Assembly: GCA_903896615.1 (NCBI GenBank)
Contig: CAITYM010000087.1
Coordinates: 1-64,000 of the forward strand
DNA: 64,000 bases
Source of the DNA: an uncultured Burkholderiales bacterium
Lineage (GTDB): Bacteria > Pseudomonadota > Gammaproteobacteria > Burkholderiales > Burkholderiaceae_C
Direction: 5' to 3'
The notes under the pieces were generated by a model that saw only the letters and a program-made list of their open reading frames with translations, was not told the DNA's origin and searched no databases. A program made the translations under genes and the position numbers. Each line of letters opens with the position of its first letter. The first letter of the stretch is position 1. This document shows, one piece after another, positions 55,901 to 64,000 of the stretch.

Positions 55901-56505
55901 ATCTGGTCAAAAGATGTGCGCTTGAATTGACTGATTATCAAAGCAAATCATATGCAAAAGAGTACGAACAATTTGTTAAATATGTACAAGTGCAGACAAG
56001 TGATAAGCTAGCCGTCAGCACTGCTAAAAACTTATTTAAACTTATGGCGTATAAAGATGAATATGAGGTTGCAAGGTTGCATACCAAATCCTTTTTTCGC
56101 GAGCGTATTGAAAAAATGTTTGAAGGTGATTACAGAGTTTATTATCATTTGGCACCTCCACTATTTGCGAAAAGAAATCAAAATGGAGAACTCATTAAGC
56201 AAAAGATGGGGCCTATTATGGGCTTTGCGTTTAGGGTATTGAGGAGGCTTAAGTTTTTACGAGCAACACCTTTTGATATATTTGGAAATACTGCTGAGCG
56301 CAAATCGGAGCGGGCATTAATCTATGAGTACAAGATGTATTTAGAAGAAATTATGAGGAGTTGGCACCCAGATAAGGAGTCGCTGGCTATGGAAATTGCA
56401 AACATTCCTGATTCGATTAAGGGCTATGGGCATGTAAAGCAAAGAAAAGTTGAAGAGGCTCGGAGCAAGTGGCTTCAACTTATGGCGTTGTGGAGAGAGG
56501 TGTAA
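52915..56505 (+). CDS. Indolepyruvate ferredoxin oxidoreductase, fused alpha-beta-gamma type
   Basis: This 1196-residue enzyme oxidatively decarboxylates arylpyruvates to aryl-acetyl-CoA with ferredoxin as acceptor. In order it has an N-terminal pyrimidine domain (GFISGYRGSPLGAYDQ), a TPP-binding domain (IGDGTYFHSG, near residue 540), a cysteine-rich Fe-S segment (CEGCGDC...CLKGFCPSF, about 665-715), the gamma domain (IGGTGVITIGQVLG...AQKGGATWSH), and a C-terminal DUF6537-like part. I start at ATG 52915 (MNAPLSKEL), matching the usual start; a GTG 27 bases upstream is possible. It is probably used in aromatic amino acid degradation. Confidence 0.9.
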   Translation: MNAPLSKELLNALENISLNDKYALEVGKAFMSGVHALVRLPMLQRQRDARVGKKTAGFISGYRGSPLGAYDQALWRAKTYLEKENIIFQPGVNEELAATAVWGTQQLGFAPQEVQNYDGVFGIWYGKGPGVDRCSDVFKHANMAGTTPWGGVIAVAGDDHIAKSSTVAHQSDHIFIACSTPIFFPSSVQDILDLGLHAFAMSRFSGLWAGMKTIQEIVESSATVLVDPDRVQIKKPDFEMPLNGLHIRWPDEPLLQEERLFRYKWAAALEYIKVNKLNFNVIQSPNDQIGIIASGKAYNDTREALLNLGLDDQVCQKIGIRLHKVNVSWPLEPYTLASFAKGLKEILVIEEKRAVIEPQIKEELYGWPQEKRPQVLGKFDLNKLTPESQGQWSALGVRDAVFLRAEADLSPSLIARAVAARIKLLGLNQDVQARMEQHIKELDAKEKAMHESSLVIERQPWFCSGCPHNTSTVVPAGSRAMAGIGCHFMTLWMDRSTTGFTQMGGEGTPWIGQQPFLKEKHIFANIGDGTYFHSGILAIRQSVTSGVNITYKILFNDAVAMTGGQPIGERANGHSVIQIAQSMRAEGVSKVTIVTDLPENYGSATGLHADIQVKHRDELDLVQRELRQLPGTTVIIYDQTCATEKRRRRKRRELVNPSVKVLINEEVCEGCGDCGVKSNCISVEPLETVWGRKRTINQSACNKDLSCLKGFCPSFVTVEGGSYKSNELNSQEILKIESEEISVKSSASIPDPELPKLDIFPTGYGIVIAGIGGTGVITIGQVLGFAAHLEGLGIVTQDSAGLAQKGGATWSHILIAKDQNLIRSTRVSTARADLIVACDPVVGTNKETILRIAQNRTKIVLNAYSSPTAEFIKNGAWQNPLEKCHAALLQSLGDDGSRLKHLQANELALNELGDSLYVNFILLGFAWQCGWIPLRIESLKKAIELNGVAVDKNIAAFELGRSAAFEQTQFDFSDGPNTVAPNQFPLIFHKPDTFDDLVKRCALELTDYQSKSYAKEYEQFVKYVQVQTSDKLAVSTAKNLFKLMAYKDEYEVARLHTKSFFRERIEKMFEGDYRVYYHLAPPLFAKRNQNGELIKQKMGPIMGFAFRVLRRLKFLRATPFDIFGNTAERKSERALIYEYKMYLEEIMRSWHPDKESLAMEIANIPDSIKGYGHVKQRKVEEARSKWLQLMALWREV

Positions 56506-56620
56506 AGTAGTGGTTCAGATTGTTCTTTGTTAAGCTCTAATAACTTGCATTTATTTAGTGCTAGGAAAAGACGAATTTATCAGCAGTATAAAAAATATTT
56601 TGCATTTTAAATATTGATAT

Positions 56621-57625
56621 CTACAAAGTTCTGGCTTGATGCGCTTGTTGATCAGCATGATAGCTAGATCGCACCATTGCTCCAACCGCAGCGTGTTTAA
56701 ATCCCATTTCATAAGCTTTTTCTTCAAACATTTTGAACGTATCTGGGTGCACATATCGAGCAACAGGTAAGTGACTATTGCTAGGCGATAAATACTGGCC
56801 TATTGTTAACATATCAATATCGTGATCGCGCATATCTTGCATTACTTGCAAAATCTCATCATCTGCCTCACCCAAGCCCACCATTAAGCCACTTTTGGTT
56901 GGAATAGTTGGAAATAGTGCTTTAAATTTTTTCAGTAAAGTGAGGCTGAATACATAATCACTACCTGGGCGTGCTTGTTTGTAAAGTCTAGGAACAGTTT
57001 CTAAATTGTGATTCATCACATCTGGAGGAGCATTTTTTAATATCTCAAGCGCTCTGTCATCTCGTCCCCTGAAATCTGGGACTAGAATTTCAATTTGTGT
57101 TTGCGGCGAAGAGCTTCGAACATTCTGAATACAGGACACAAAATGAGCGGCTCCTCCATCTCTTAAGTCGTCACGATCAACGCTTGTGATTACCACGTAC
57201 TTGAGCTTAAGGTCTTTAATCGTGCGACCTAGATTGATTGGCTCATCAGGGTTTAAAGGATCTGGTCGTCCGTGCCCTACGTCACAAAACGGGCACCTTC
57301 GGGTGCACTTGTCTCCCATGATCATAAAGGTCGCCGTGCCGTTTCCAAAGCATTCTCCGATATTGGGGCAAGAGGCCTCCTCGCAAACGGTGACCAGATT
57401 ACTTTTACGCAAGATATCTTTGATTTCATAGAAGCGCGTATTCGTAGAAGCTGCCTTTACTCGAATCCAGTCTGGTTTCTTTAAAACTTCACCAGAGTTT
57501 TCAACCTTAATTGGAATACGTGAAAGCTTAGCGGCAGCTTTTTGTTTAACGAGTGGATCGTAAGACTGAGTATCCTGTGGCTCTCGAGTGCTTTTATTTG
57601 GTGAGCTATTTAAATGTTTATTCAT
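56621..57625 (-). CDS. lipA: Lipoyl synthase
   Basis: This 334-residue radical-SAM enzyme inserts two sulfurs into protein-bound octanoate. It has the auxiliary cluster cysteines in [14 protein letters not shown] and the radical-SAM triad in [13 protein letters not shown], then [15 protein letters not shown] and the C-terminal RSSYHADQ with its Ser ligand. It lies 44 bases after lipB and completes lipoate assembly on 2-oxoacid dehydrogenases and the glycine cleavage system. Confidence 0.96.
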   Translation of the reverse strand: MNKHLNSSPNKSTREPQDTQSYDPLVKQKAAAKLSRIPIKVENSGEVLKKPDWIRVKAASTNTRFYEIKDILRKSNLVTVCEEASCPNIGECFGNGTATFMIMGDKCTRRCPFCDVGHGRPDPLNPDEPINLGRTIKDLKLKYVVITSVDRDDLRDGGAAHFVSCIQNVRSSSPQTQIEILVPDFRGRDDRALEILKNAPPDVMNHNLETVPRLYKQARPGSDYVFSLTLLKKFKALFPTIPTKSGLMVGLGEADDEILQVMQDMRDHDIDMLTIGQYLSPSNSHLPVARYVHPDTFKMFEEKAYEMGFKHAAVGAMVRSSYHADQQAHQARTL

Positions 57626-57669
57626 ATTGTTAAGTTACTTTAATTAAGCTTAAGTAATTAGATCCCATC

Positions 57670-58371
57670 TCAGCTAATTTGTCTGGGTTGAAGGTAGGCG
57701 ATCAATTTTTCCGCTAGAACTTGAGCTACCTCATTTGTTTCAACTGCAACCCCTATTGTAGAAAGATCTATGGTTTTTAGTCCGGGGTATCCACATGGGT
57801 TGATTAAATCAAAGGGAGCTAAGTCCATATCTACATTTAATGACAAGCCGTGATAAGTGCAGTGTCGACTTACTTTAATACCAAGGGCAGAAATTTTTCC
57901 TAATCCATAGAACTGAGATCTAATGGGCATGGATGTAAAACTTTTAGCATCGGGTTTATTTAATACTGAATGGCCGTGAGGGGCGTCGAGTTGAACGTAA
58001 ATGCCTGGAGCATCCTTAACTCTGTGCCCCGTCACATCGAAATGAAGGAGAGTTTTCAACACTGACTCCTCCAAAAGGTAAACATACTCCTTAACAAAAA
58101 ACCCTAGTCGCCTTAAATCGATCAAAGGATAAGCAACAATTTGTCCAGGCCCATGAAAAGTAATTTGGCCCCCTCTGTTGGTATGTACGATTGGAATGGG
58201 TGTATGTGCCAGAACATGTTCAGTTTTGCCGGCCAAGCCCTGTGTGAATACGGGGGGGTGCTCACATATCCAGAGCTCATCTGGGGTCGTTTCATTTCGA
58301 CCATTTGTAAAATCTTGCATTGCAGCGTAGCTGCTGTGAAAATCAATCTTGCCTAGATACTTAATTATCAT
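57670..58371 (-). CDS. lipB: Octanoyl-ACP:protein octanoyltransferase
   Basis: This 233-residue enzyme transfers octanoate from acyl carrier protein to apo-lipoyl domains. The active-site sequence [17 protein letters not shown] is present, with the catalytic Lys in [13 protein letters not shown] and the Cys in INPCGYPGL. It precedes lipA in the same leftward operon and follows the DUF493 gene after 88 bases. Confidence 0.95.
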   Translation of the reverse strand: MIIKYLGKIDFHSSYAAMQDFTNGRNETTPDELWICEHPPVFTQGLAGKTEHVLAHTPIPIVHTNRGGQITFHGPGQIVAYPLIDLRRLGFFVKEYVYLLEESVLKTLLHFDVTGHRVKDAPGIYVQLDAPHGHSVLNKPDAKSFTSMPIRSQFYGLGKISALGIKVSRHCTYHGLSLNVDMDLAPFDLINPCGYPGLKTIDLSTIGVAVETNEVAQVLAEKLIAYLQPRQIS

Positions 58372-58459
58372 TTAGTAGCGGCTGAAATTAAGCGCTGAAA
58401 GTAAAGGGGCATTTGGGGTTGAATGTTGCTCGTTTAGAAATACAAAAGTTAGTTGTTTA

Positions 58460-58768
58460 TCAAAGAACTACTTTAACCATCGGATGTGTGGATAAAGTGC
58501 GGTATAGCTCATCGAGCTGCTCTCTACTGGTGGCGTTAATATTTAGAGTTACGCCAAGATAATGTGCGCTGCTACTTGGACGAAGCTCAATGGTTGAGGG
58601 ATCAAATTTGGGATCAAAAGATTGTGCTACGTGTTTCAATGCATCAACAAACCCATCAACATTCTTGCCCATAACCTTGATGGGGAAAATGCTAGGGTAC
58701 TCAATTAACGACTCTTGAACTTGAGCTAGCTCGCCAACAAGTGGAAGTTTTGAGGGGGGGGTTGCCAT
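58460..58768 (-). CDS. DUF493 (YbeD-like) protein
   Basis: This 102-residue alpha/beta protein has the DUF493 signature ESLIEYPSIFPIKVMGKN and a C-terminal RLYRTLSTHPMVKVVL-like end. YbeD proteins sit next to lipB in many proteobacteria and have an ACT-like fold; their role is unknown, perhaps regulatory. I start at ATG 58768; the frame runs to a TTG at 58819 that would overlap dat. It is 25 bases past the dat stop. Confidence 0.85.
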   Translation of the reverse strand: MATPPSKLPLVGELAQVQESLIEYPSIFPIKVMGKNVDGFVDALKHVAQSFDPKFDPSTIELRPSSSAHYLGVTLNINATSREQLDELYRTLSTHPMVKVVL

Positions 58769-58793
58769 TGTAAATTGTGGGTTAAGTAAGATG

Positions 58794-59726
58794 TTAATTG
58801 CGCTTGCAGTTTTTATCAACGGACGCCGAATAGGCCAGATGCAATTGCTTGTAAATTGGACCAGGCTTTCCTGGATGAGTAGTATTTAAACCGACCAATT
58901 TATCATCGATTTGTGAAACAGGTAAAACTTCCTTTGAAGCAGAAGAGAGTAAAACCTCGTCAGCATCAAAGACTTCTTGTTTAGAAATTTTTTGCAAAGA
59001 AAAAGGAATGTTCTGGGATTTACAAATTTCCTCCAATAAACCGTAGCGTATTCCTTCAAGTAACAGGTGGTCCTTTGGTGGTGCAAAAACAGTTCCATTT
59101 TTTACAATCCAAACGTTGCTAGAGGAGGCCTCGCTTAAATAGTTGCCCCTGAACATGATCGTCTCGGTGGCGCCAACATCTGCGCTGATTTGGCGAGCAA
59201 AAACCGCTCCCAATAGACTGGTACTTTTAATGTGTGCTTTCTCCCAGCGGAAGTCGTGAGCACTAATGCATTTGACTCCAGTTAACCTAATCTCGGCAGA
59301 GACGGGCTTGAATGGGTTTGCCATCATGAAAACTGTGGGCACGCAGTCCGGCGTCATTATGTGGTCCCGGGGCGCAACACCTCTGCTGATCTGTATGTAG
59401 ATGATTTGTTGGGACTGGTCAATGTTTTGCTTTGAGGTTTGGGCAAAATGAAGAGCCAATTGTTCGACCAATTTAAGCCAATCATCTTTTGAGTACGGAT
59501 TAGGAATTCGAAGCTCTTTCAAAGACTTTTCTAAGCGAGCCATGTGTTGATCAAAGCGAAAGGGCTGCCCATAGTAGATGGGAACAACCTCATAGACGCC
59601 GTCCCCAAAAATGAAGCCTCGGTCAAGGACGCTTATTTTTGCTTCCCTAAGCGGACCGAACTCTCCGTTTAAGTAGCAAATAGTGTTGGGTATATTGGGG
59701 TTTATTGGTTGATTTATGAACGGCAT
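58794..59726 (-). CDS. dat: D-amino-acid transaminase (class IV aminotransferase)
   Basis: This 310-residue PLP enzyme of fold type IV has the motif RGFIFGDGVYEVVPIY, RFDQHMARLEKSL, the PLP Lys in KAHIKSTSLL, ESSSNV-like SEASSSNVWIV and the C-terminal SSASKEVLPV. It most resembles D-alanine/D-amino-acid aminotransferases that supply D-glutamate or D-alanine; branched-chain or aminodeoxychorismate activity is less likely from the N-terminal motif. It heads the lipoate operon. The start is ATG 59726 (MPFINQP), not the TTG five codons upstream. Confidence 0.87.
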   Translation of the reverse strand: MPFINQPINPNIPNTICYLNGEFGPLREAKISVLDRGFIFGDGVYEVVPIYYGQPFRFDQHMARLEKSLKELRIPNPYSKDDWLKLVEQLALHFAQTSKQNIDQSQQIIYIQISRGVAPRDHIMTPDCVPTVFMMANPFKPVSAEIRLTGVKCISAHDFRWEKAHIKSTSLLGAVFARQISADVGATETIMFRGNYLSEASSSNVWIVKNGTVFAPPKDHLLLEGIRYGLLEEICKSQNIPFSLQKISKQEVFDADEVLLSSASKEVLPVSQIDDKLVGLNTTHPGKPGPIYKQLHLAYSASVDKNCKRN

Positions 59727-59851
59727 GCCTAAATTATCCAACTTTTTCTGGTTTCAGTGCTTGGTGTTAATAAAGAGATAGTTAAGGATTACAAATTGGC
59801 CGAATTTGAAAAAGAATGTCGTCCACACTTGAATTTTTGAACTTTTATGTC

Positions 59852-59879
59852 TTTACAGAGCTTAAATACCCTCTATAAT
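59852..59879 (+). promoter_or_regulatory. Sigma-70 promoter of the ATP synthase operon
   Basis: TTTACA (59852-59857) and a perfect TATAAT (59874-59879) are separated by 16 bases, about 100 bases upstream of atpI. It is the best promoter match I see in the window and would yield a leader of roughly 95 bases. Confidence 0.65.
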
Positions 59880-59978
59880 CTCATGCTTTGCTGGTGCTAG
59901 GCGGTTTGACAGGTTTGGTTGCAAGAGTGCGCCGTATCTTGTTTTACCGATTTGCAAGGCCTATAGTGAAAATGATTG

Positions 59979-60467
59979 ATGTCTAAAGACTTAATTAATG
60001 AGCAAGAAGTTGATAACTTTAGGCCATTAACGCCCCAGCAAGCAGACATCTGGCGTAGCCAGCATCCGCAGGTAAGTGTTTGGCAAGTGTTGAGAGTTCA
60101 GTGCTGGGTTAGTTTGGTGGTCGTGTCCATTGCCTATGGGCTCGAAGTGGTGATAGATGTAAGTGGTTTGTGGTTGTCGGCTCTGTACGGATCTTTGGTA
60201 GTTGTTTTACCTGGCTTGGTTTGTGCAAGAGGCTTGGGCTCCAAGTTTGGGGGCAACAGTGTTGCGGCAAGTGTTGCAAAGTTTTTTGTCTGGGAGTTTT
60301 CCAAGGTTGCTTTGTCGGTTTCGATGCTTGTGATTGCTCCGAGACTTTTGGTGCACGAATTGAATTGGCCTGCTTTGATGGTGGGCTTGGTGTTTACGTT
60401 CAAGGGTTTTTGGGTTTTTGTGGTTTGGCAGCAGTGCCGTGGGCGCAAAAGCTTTAAGACAAATTAG
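59979..60467 (+). CDS. atpI: ATP synthase protein I
   Basis: This 162-residue membrane protein has a hydrophilic N terminus and four hydrophobic segments (about 40-60, 65-85, 100-120, 128-150). It is first in the atp operon and is thought to help assemble the c-ring. Identity rests on position and topology, as AtpI sequence is poorly conserved. ATG 59979 is preceded directly by a TTG in frame; the ATG is preferred. Confidence 0.85.
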   Translation: MSKDLINEQEVDNFRPLTPQQADIWRSQHPQVSVWQVLRVQCWVSLVVVSIAYGLEVVIDVSGLWLSALYGSLVVVLPGLVCARGLGSKFGGNSVAASVAKFFVWEFSKVALSVSMLVIAPRLLVHELNWPALMVGLVFTFKGFWVFVVWQQCRGRKSFKTN

Positions 60468-60490
60468 AAGAATTTTTTAAAGAATGAACT

Positions 60491-61354
60491 ATGTCAGTAG
60501 AAGTTGAAAGCGCTCCTACAGCTGGTGAATATATAGGTCACCATTTAACGCATCTGCAGAATAAGCCGATGTCTGGCATCATTGATTTTTCTGTTTACAA
60601 CCTGGATTCCATTTTTTGGGCCTTGTTGTTGGGTGTGGTCGGTGCATTCTTTCTTTGGAATGCTGCTCGTAAAGTGACTCCTGGTGTGCCAAGCCGTTTT
60701 CAGGCTGCGGTTGAGATTTTATTTGAGCTGGTAGACAACCAATCAAAAGCAATTATTCATAATGAGCGTAGTAGGGCTTTGGTTGCGCCGCTTGCACTCA
60801 CGGTATTTGTTTGGATTTTTATGATGAATGCGATGGATTTATTGCCCGTCGATTTGTTGCCTTGGGTATGGGGTCGTATATTTGAGATGCAAGGTGAGAG
60901 CGCTCACCACGCTTATCTCAGAGTTGTGCCTACAGCTGATTTGTCAACAACGCTAGGATTGTCTACGTCTGTTTTGTTGATTTGTATCGTCTACAACATC
61001 AAAATAAAAGGTTTTGGTGGCTGGGCGCATGAGTTGTTTACTGCGCCTTTTGGTTCTCACCCTATTTTGTGGCCGATTAATTTTTTAATGCAAATGATTG
61101 AATTTGCTGCAAAGACTGTTTCTCACGGTATGCGACTTTTTGGAAATATGTATGCCGGCGAACTGGTGTTCATGTTAATTGCTTTAATGGGTGGTGCGGC
61201 AGCCATTTCGTTGCCAGGAATTTTGTTGCCTTTGGGGCAAATAATTGCTGGAACTATTTGGGCAATCTTCCATATTTTGATCATAACGCTACAGGCATTC
61301 ATCTTTATGATGTTGACTTTGGTGTATGTAGGTCAAGCGCATGATGCGCATTGA
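60491..61354 (+). CDS. atpB: F0F1 ATP synthase subunit a
   Basis: This 287-residue membrane subunit provides the proton half-channels against the c-ring. It contains MMNAMDLLPVDLLP and the essential Arg segment SHGMRLFGNMYAGEL, ending with a histidine-containing helix. Its N terminus ATG 60491 lies 23 bases after atpI. Length is normal for Burkholderiales. Confidence 0.95.
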   Translation: MSVEVESAPTAGEYIGHHLTHLQNKPMSGIIDFSVYNLDSIFWALLLGVVGAFFLWNAARKVTPGVPSRFQAAVEILFELVDNQSKAIIHNERSRALVAPLALTVFVWIFMMNAMDLLPVDLLPWVWGRIFEMQGESAHHAYLRVVPTADLSTTLGLSTSVLLICIVYNIKIKGFGGWAHELFTAPFGSHPILWPINFLMQMIEFAAKTVSHGMRLFGNMYAGELVFMLIALMGGAAAISLPGILLPLGQIIAGTIWAIFHILIITLQAFIFMMLTLVYVGQAHDAH

Positions 61355-61393
61355 TTGGGTAATCTTTTTTTAACCTTTCCATTTTTTATTTGA

Positions 61394-61657
<264 letters not shown>

Positions 61658-61688
61658 TTTGTACAACCGCTCATAGAAAGGTGTTGCC

Positions 61689-62159
61689 GTGAGTATCAAT
61701 GCAACGCTGTTTGTTCAGGCTATCGTATTTGCTATTTTGGTGTGGTTCACGATGCGCTTCGTGTGGCCCCCTATCGCACATGCCTTAGATGAGCGAGCTG
61801 AAAAAATAGCACACGGTCTAGCTGCTGCAGAGCATGCAAAAATCGAGCTCTCTAACGCGCACAAAGAGGTTGAGTTAAGGCTCAACCAAACTCGTGCTGA
61901 AGGGGCTGGAATTGTTGCCAATGCAGAGCGCCGGGCACAGGCCCTTATTGACGAGGCTAAATTGGCAGCCTCTGAAGAGGCTAATAAAATAATTGCCGCC
62001 GCAAGAGTTGAAGCAGAGCAGCAAATTGTGCGAGCTAAGGAATCTTTGCGCAACGAAGTTGCACAATTGGCAGTCAAGGGGGCTGAACAAATCTTGCGTA
62101 AAGAAGTTAATGCTTCTGTACATGCAGATTTGTTGTCTCGATTGAAGACAGAGCTGTAA
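61689..62159 (+). CDS. atpF: F0F1 ATP synthase subunit b
   Basis: This 156-residue subunit has an N-terminal membrane helix (about 5-25, ending MRFVWPPI) and a long charged coiled-coil stalk. It connects F0 to the delta subunit. The start is GTG at 61689 ([14 protein letters not shown]), which matches the usual N terminus. Confidence 0.95.
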   Translation: MSINATLFVQAIVFAILVWFTMRFVWPPIAHALDERAEKIAHGLAAAEHAKIELSNAHKEVELRLNQTRAEGAGIVANAERRAQALIDEAKLAASEEANKIIAAARVEAEQQIVRAKESLRNEVAQLAVKGAEQILRKEVNASVHADLLSRLKTEL

Positions 62160-62167
62160 GAGGAAAT

Positions 62168-62701
62168 ATGGCAGAACTTGCAACAATTGCGCGACCTTAT
62201 GCGGAGGCACTATTCAAGTCAAAGGGCTTGGGTGCGCCGCAGGAGACTGCAGATTTGCTAGATTCACTTGCTTTTATAGCAGAAGATGTTCGCGTGCAGC
62301 AATTCACGCTGAATCCAAAAGTTTCTGTGTCGCAAGTGATGGAGTTGGTGGCGTCGGTATTGAAAATTAAGCTCCCACAAGGAGTGAATAATTTTCTGCA
62401 CACACTGCTTGAGCATGGACGTCTGAGTGTTCTGCCAGAAGTGGCGCATCAGTACAGAGCATTATTGAATGCCCAATCAGGATTCTCTGAGGCGGTAATT
62501 TATAGTGCCTTTCCCTTGGATGCTGCGGCTAAGGCAGCTGTAACTGAGGTTTTGGAAAAACGCTTTTCTCGTCAATTACAAACAAGTGTTGTCATTGATG
62601 AGAGCCTCATTGGCGGCGTAAGAGTGGTGGTGGGCGATGAAGTACTTGATACTTCTGTAAAGTCCCGCCTTGAAGAAATGAAAGTAGTCCTGACCTCCTG
62701 A
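62168..62701 (+). CDS. atpH: F0F1 ATP synthase subunit delta
   Basis: This 177-residue subunit begins AELATIARPYAEALF and ends with the conserved VVIDESLIGGVRVVVGDEVLDTSVKSRL pattern, linking the b-stalk to the top of the alpha3beta3 head. GAGGAA precedes ATG 62168, 8 bases after atpF. Confidence 0.95.
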   Translation: MAELATIARPYAEALFKSKGLGAPQETADLLDSLAFIAEDVRVQQFTLNPKVSVSQVMELVASVLKIKLPQGVNNFLHTLLEHGRLSVLPEVAHQYRALLNAQSGFSEAVIYSAFPLDAAAKAAVTEVLEKRFSRQLQTSVVIDESLIGGVRVVVGDEVLDTSVKSRLEEMKVVLTS

Positions 62702-62746
62702 TCGAGATCTGGACAAGACCCTTAAATAAGAAAGAAGGAAAGAGTC

Positions 62747-64000
62747 ATGCAACTCAATCCCGCAGAAATCTCCGAACTCATCAAGAGTCGTATTGAAGGA
62801 ATGGCGCCTAGTGCTGACATTCGTAACCAGGGTACGGTTATTTCCGTTAGTGACGGTATATGTCGTATTCACGGGCTAAGTGATGTGATGCAGGGGGAAA
62901 TGTTGGAGTTTCCAAATAATACATTTGGACTCGCCCTGAATTTAGAGCGCGACTCAGTTGGCTCGGTGATTTTGGGTGATTACGAGCACATTTCTGAAGG
63001 CGACACTGTTAAATGCACGGGCAGAATTTTAGAAGTGCCCGTTGGGCCTGAATTGATTGGCCGTGTTGTTAATGCTTTGGGACATCCTATTGATGGTAAA
63101 GGCCCCATAAATGCAAAAATGACTGATGTTATCGAAAAGGTTGCTCCTGGCGTTATTGCTCGTCAATCAGTATCGCAGCCAATGCAAACGGGTTTGAAGT
63201 CAATTGACTCAATGGTTCCAATTGGGCGCGGACAACGTGAGTTGATAATTGGAGATAGACAGACGGGTAAAACTGCTGTTGCGATTGATGCGATCATTAA
63301 TCAAAAAGGTCAAAACATGACCTGTATCTATGTAGCCATAGGTCAAAAAGCATCTTCAGTCAAAAACGTAGTGCGAGCTCTTGAGCAAGCCGGAGCAATG
63401 GATTACACAATTGTTGTGGCCGCTACGGCATCTGAGTCTGCAGCTATGCAATATGTTTCTGCGTACTCAGGTTGCACAATGGGTGAGTATTTCAGAGACC
63501 GTGGTCAAGATGCCTTGATAGTCTATGATGACCTTTCAAAACAAGCTGTAGCGTATCGTCAAGTTTCTTTGTTGCTGAGACGTCCACCAGGACGTGAGGC
63601 TTATCCCGGCGATGTATTTTATTTGCACAGCCGGTTGCTAGAGCGCGCAGCTCGTGTAAATGAGCACTACGTAGAAGAATTCACGAAGGGTGCAGTAAAA
63701 GGAAAGACCGGCTCTTTGACTGCATTGCCAATCATTGAGACCCAAGCGGGTGACGTATCTGCTTTCGTGCCAACAAACGTAATCTCAATTACTGATGGCC
63801 AGATCTTCTTAGAAACCAGTTTGTTTAACTCAGGTATCCGACCTGCTATCAACGCTGGTATCTCTGTCTCACGCGTTGGTGGTGCAGCTCAGACTAAATT
63901 AATTAAGAATTTATCTGGTGGTATCCGTACTGACTTGGCTCAGTACCGAGAACTGGCTGCTTTTGCTCAATTCGCATCGGACTTAGATGAAGCTACAAGA
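62747..64000 (+). CDS. atpA: F0F1 ATP synthase subunit alpha (truncated by window end)
   Basis: The first 418 codons of this roughly 513-residue subunit are present. It starts [16 protein letters not shown], has the Walker A sequence [13 protein letters not shown], and runs through [11 protein letters not shown] to the window edge without a stop codon. AAGAAGGAAAGAG is a strong ribosome-binding site. It is preceded by atpH, and atpG, atpD and atpC are expected beyond the window. Confidence 0.97.
   Translation, partial: MQLNPAEISELIKSRIEGMAPSADIRNQGTVISVSDGICRIHGLSDVMQGEMLEFPNNTFGLALNLERDSVGSVILGDYEHISEGDTVKCTGRILEVPVGPELIGRVVNALGHPIDGKGPINAKMTDVIEKVAPGVIARQSVSQPMQTGLKSIDSMVPIGRGQRELIIGDRQTGKTAVAIDAIINQKGQNMTCIYVAIGQKASSVKNVVRALEQAGAMDYTIVVAATASESAAMQYVSAYSGCTMGEYFRDRGQDALIVYDDLSKQAVAYRQVSLLLRRPPGREAYPGDVFYLHSRLLERAARVNEHYVEEFTKGAVKGKTGSLTALPIIETQAGDVSAFVPTNVISITDGQIFLETSLFNSGIRPAINAGISVSRVGGAAQTKLIKNLSGGIRTDLAQYRELAAFAQFASDLDEATR

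Noticed and set aside
60134..60448. 104-codon leftward frame opposite atpI
   Set aside because: It is a shadow of atpI, with Thr/Lys-rich low-complexity translation and no start context.

Overview
This 64 kb window is a gene-dense bacterial chromosome segment. Several gene neighbourhoods point to a betaproteobacterium of the order Burkholderiales: pgk–pyk–fba–purC–purE–purK–sua5, def–fmt beside smg, recA–recX with sucCD and a pilin, moaC beside an M48 protease, glnE divergent from yhdP and a nitrilase, and lipA–lipB–DUF493–dat. Base composition looks moderate to low for that order (mid-40s % GC by eye, not computed). I see no rRNA, tRNA, CRISPR array, prophage or insertion sequence. It reads as core chromosome with local rearrangements.

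Layout. 1–9.0 kb: tail of a PBP4-type carboxypeptidase, then a leftward block (GDSL-like lipoprotein, sua5, purK, purE), a rightward thioredoxin/TPR protein, and leftward purC, fba, pyk. 9.0–16.6 kb: a rightward fatty-acid desaturase, then leftward def–fmt–azlC–azlD–scoA–scoB–pgk, and rightward smg. 16.7–25.6 kb: leftward topB–yajC–secD–secF; divergent from topB are a SET-domain methyltransferase, birA and a small membrane protein; then a MarR regulator. 25.6–36.5 kb: recA with an SOS box, recX, argC, sucCD, a pilin-like gene, moaC, an M48 protease, a small membrane protein, a DUF1289 protein, purB and a GST.

36.5–42.5 kb is a leftward seven-gene set (exported glutathione peroxidase, FAD oxidoreductase, DUF1365, Cfa-like methyltransferase, DUF3833 lipoprotein, SDR, NTF2-like). 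It resembles the oxidative/singlet-oxygen-stress lipid-modification clusters of other proteobacteria but lacks the sigma/anti-sigma pair. 42.8–56.5 kb: hldC, glnE, yhdP, nitrilase, an unlisted 44-residue membrane protein, mltA, and a fused indolepyruvate ferredoxin oxidoreductase. 56.6–64 kb: the lipoate operon lipA–lipB–DUF493–dat, divergent from the ATP synthase operon atpIBEFHA, which runs off the end.

Most worth a second look: (1) topoisomerase III with a lysine-rich linker and C-terminal SWIB domain, divergently paired with a SET-domain methyltransferase that has a post-SET cysteine motif; (2) a near-identical AATTGAARTTCATTTT element (core TGAANTTCA) in the upstream regions of the desaturase, topB and cfa-like genes, with the core again before the ferredoxin oxidoreductase; (3) apparent loss of dprA from its usual place and a probable inversion of the topB–secF block; (4) a GDSL-family lipoprotein whose catalytic His position reads Asn; (5) a 44-residue membrane protein gene at 51340–51474. 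Functions are inferred from recognised motifs and neighbourhoods; no searches were run.
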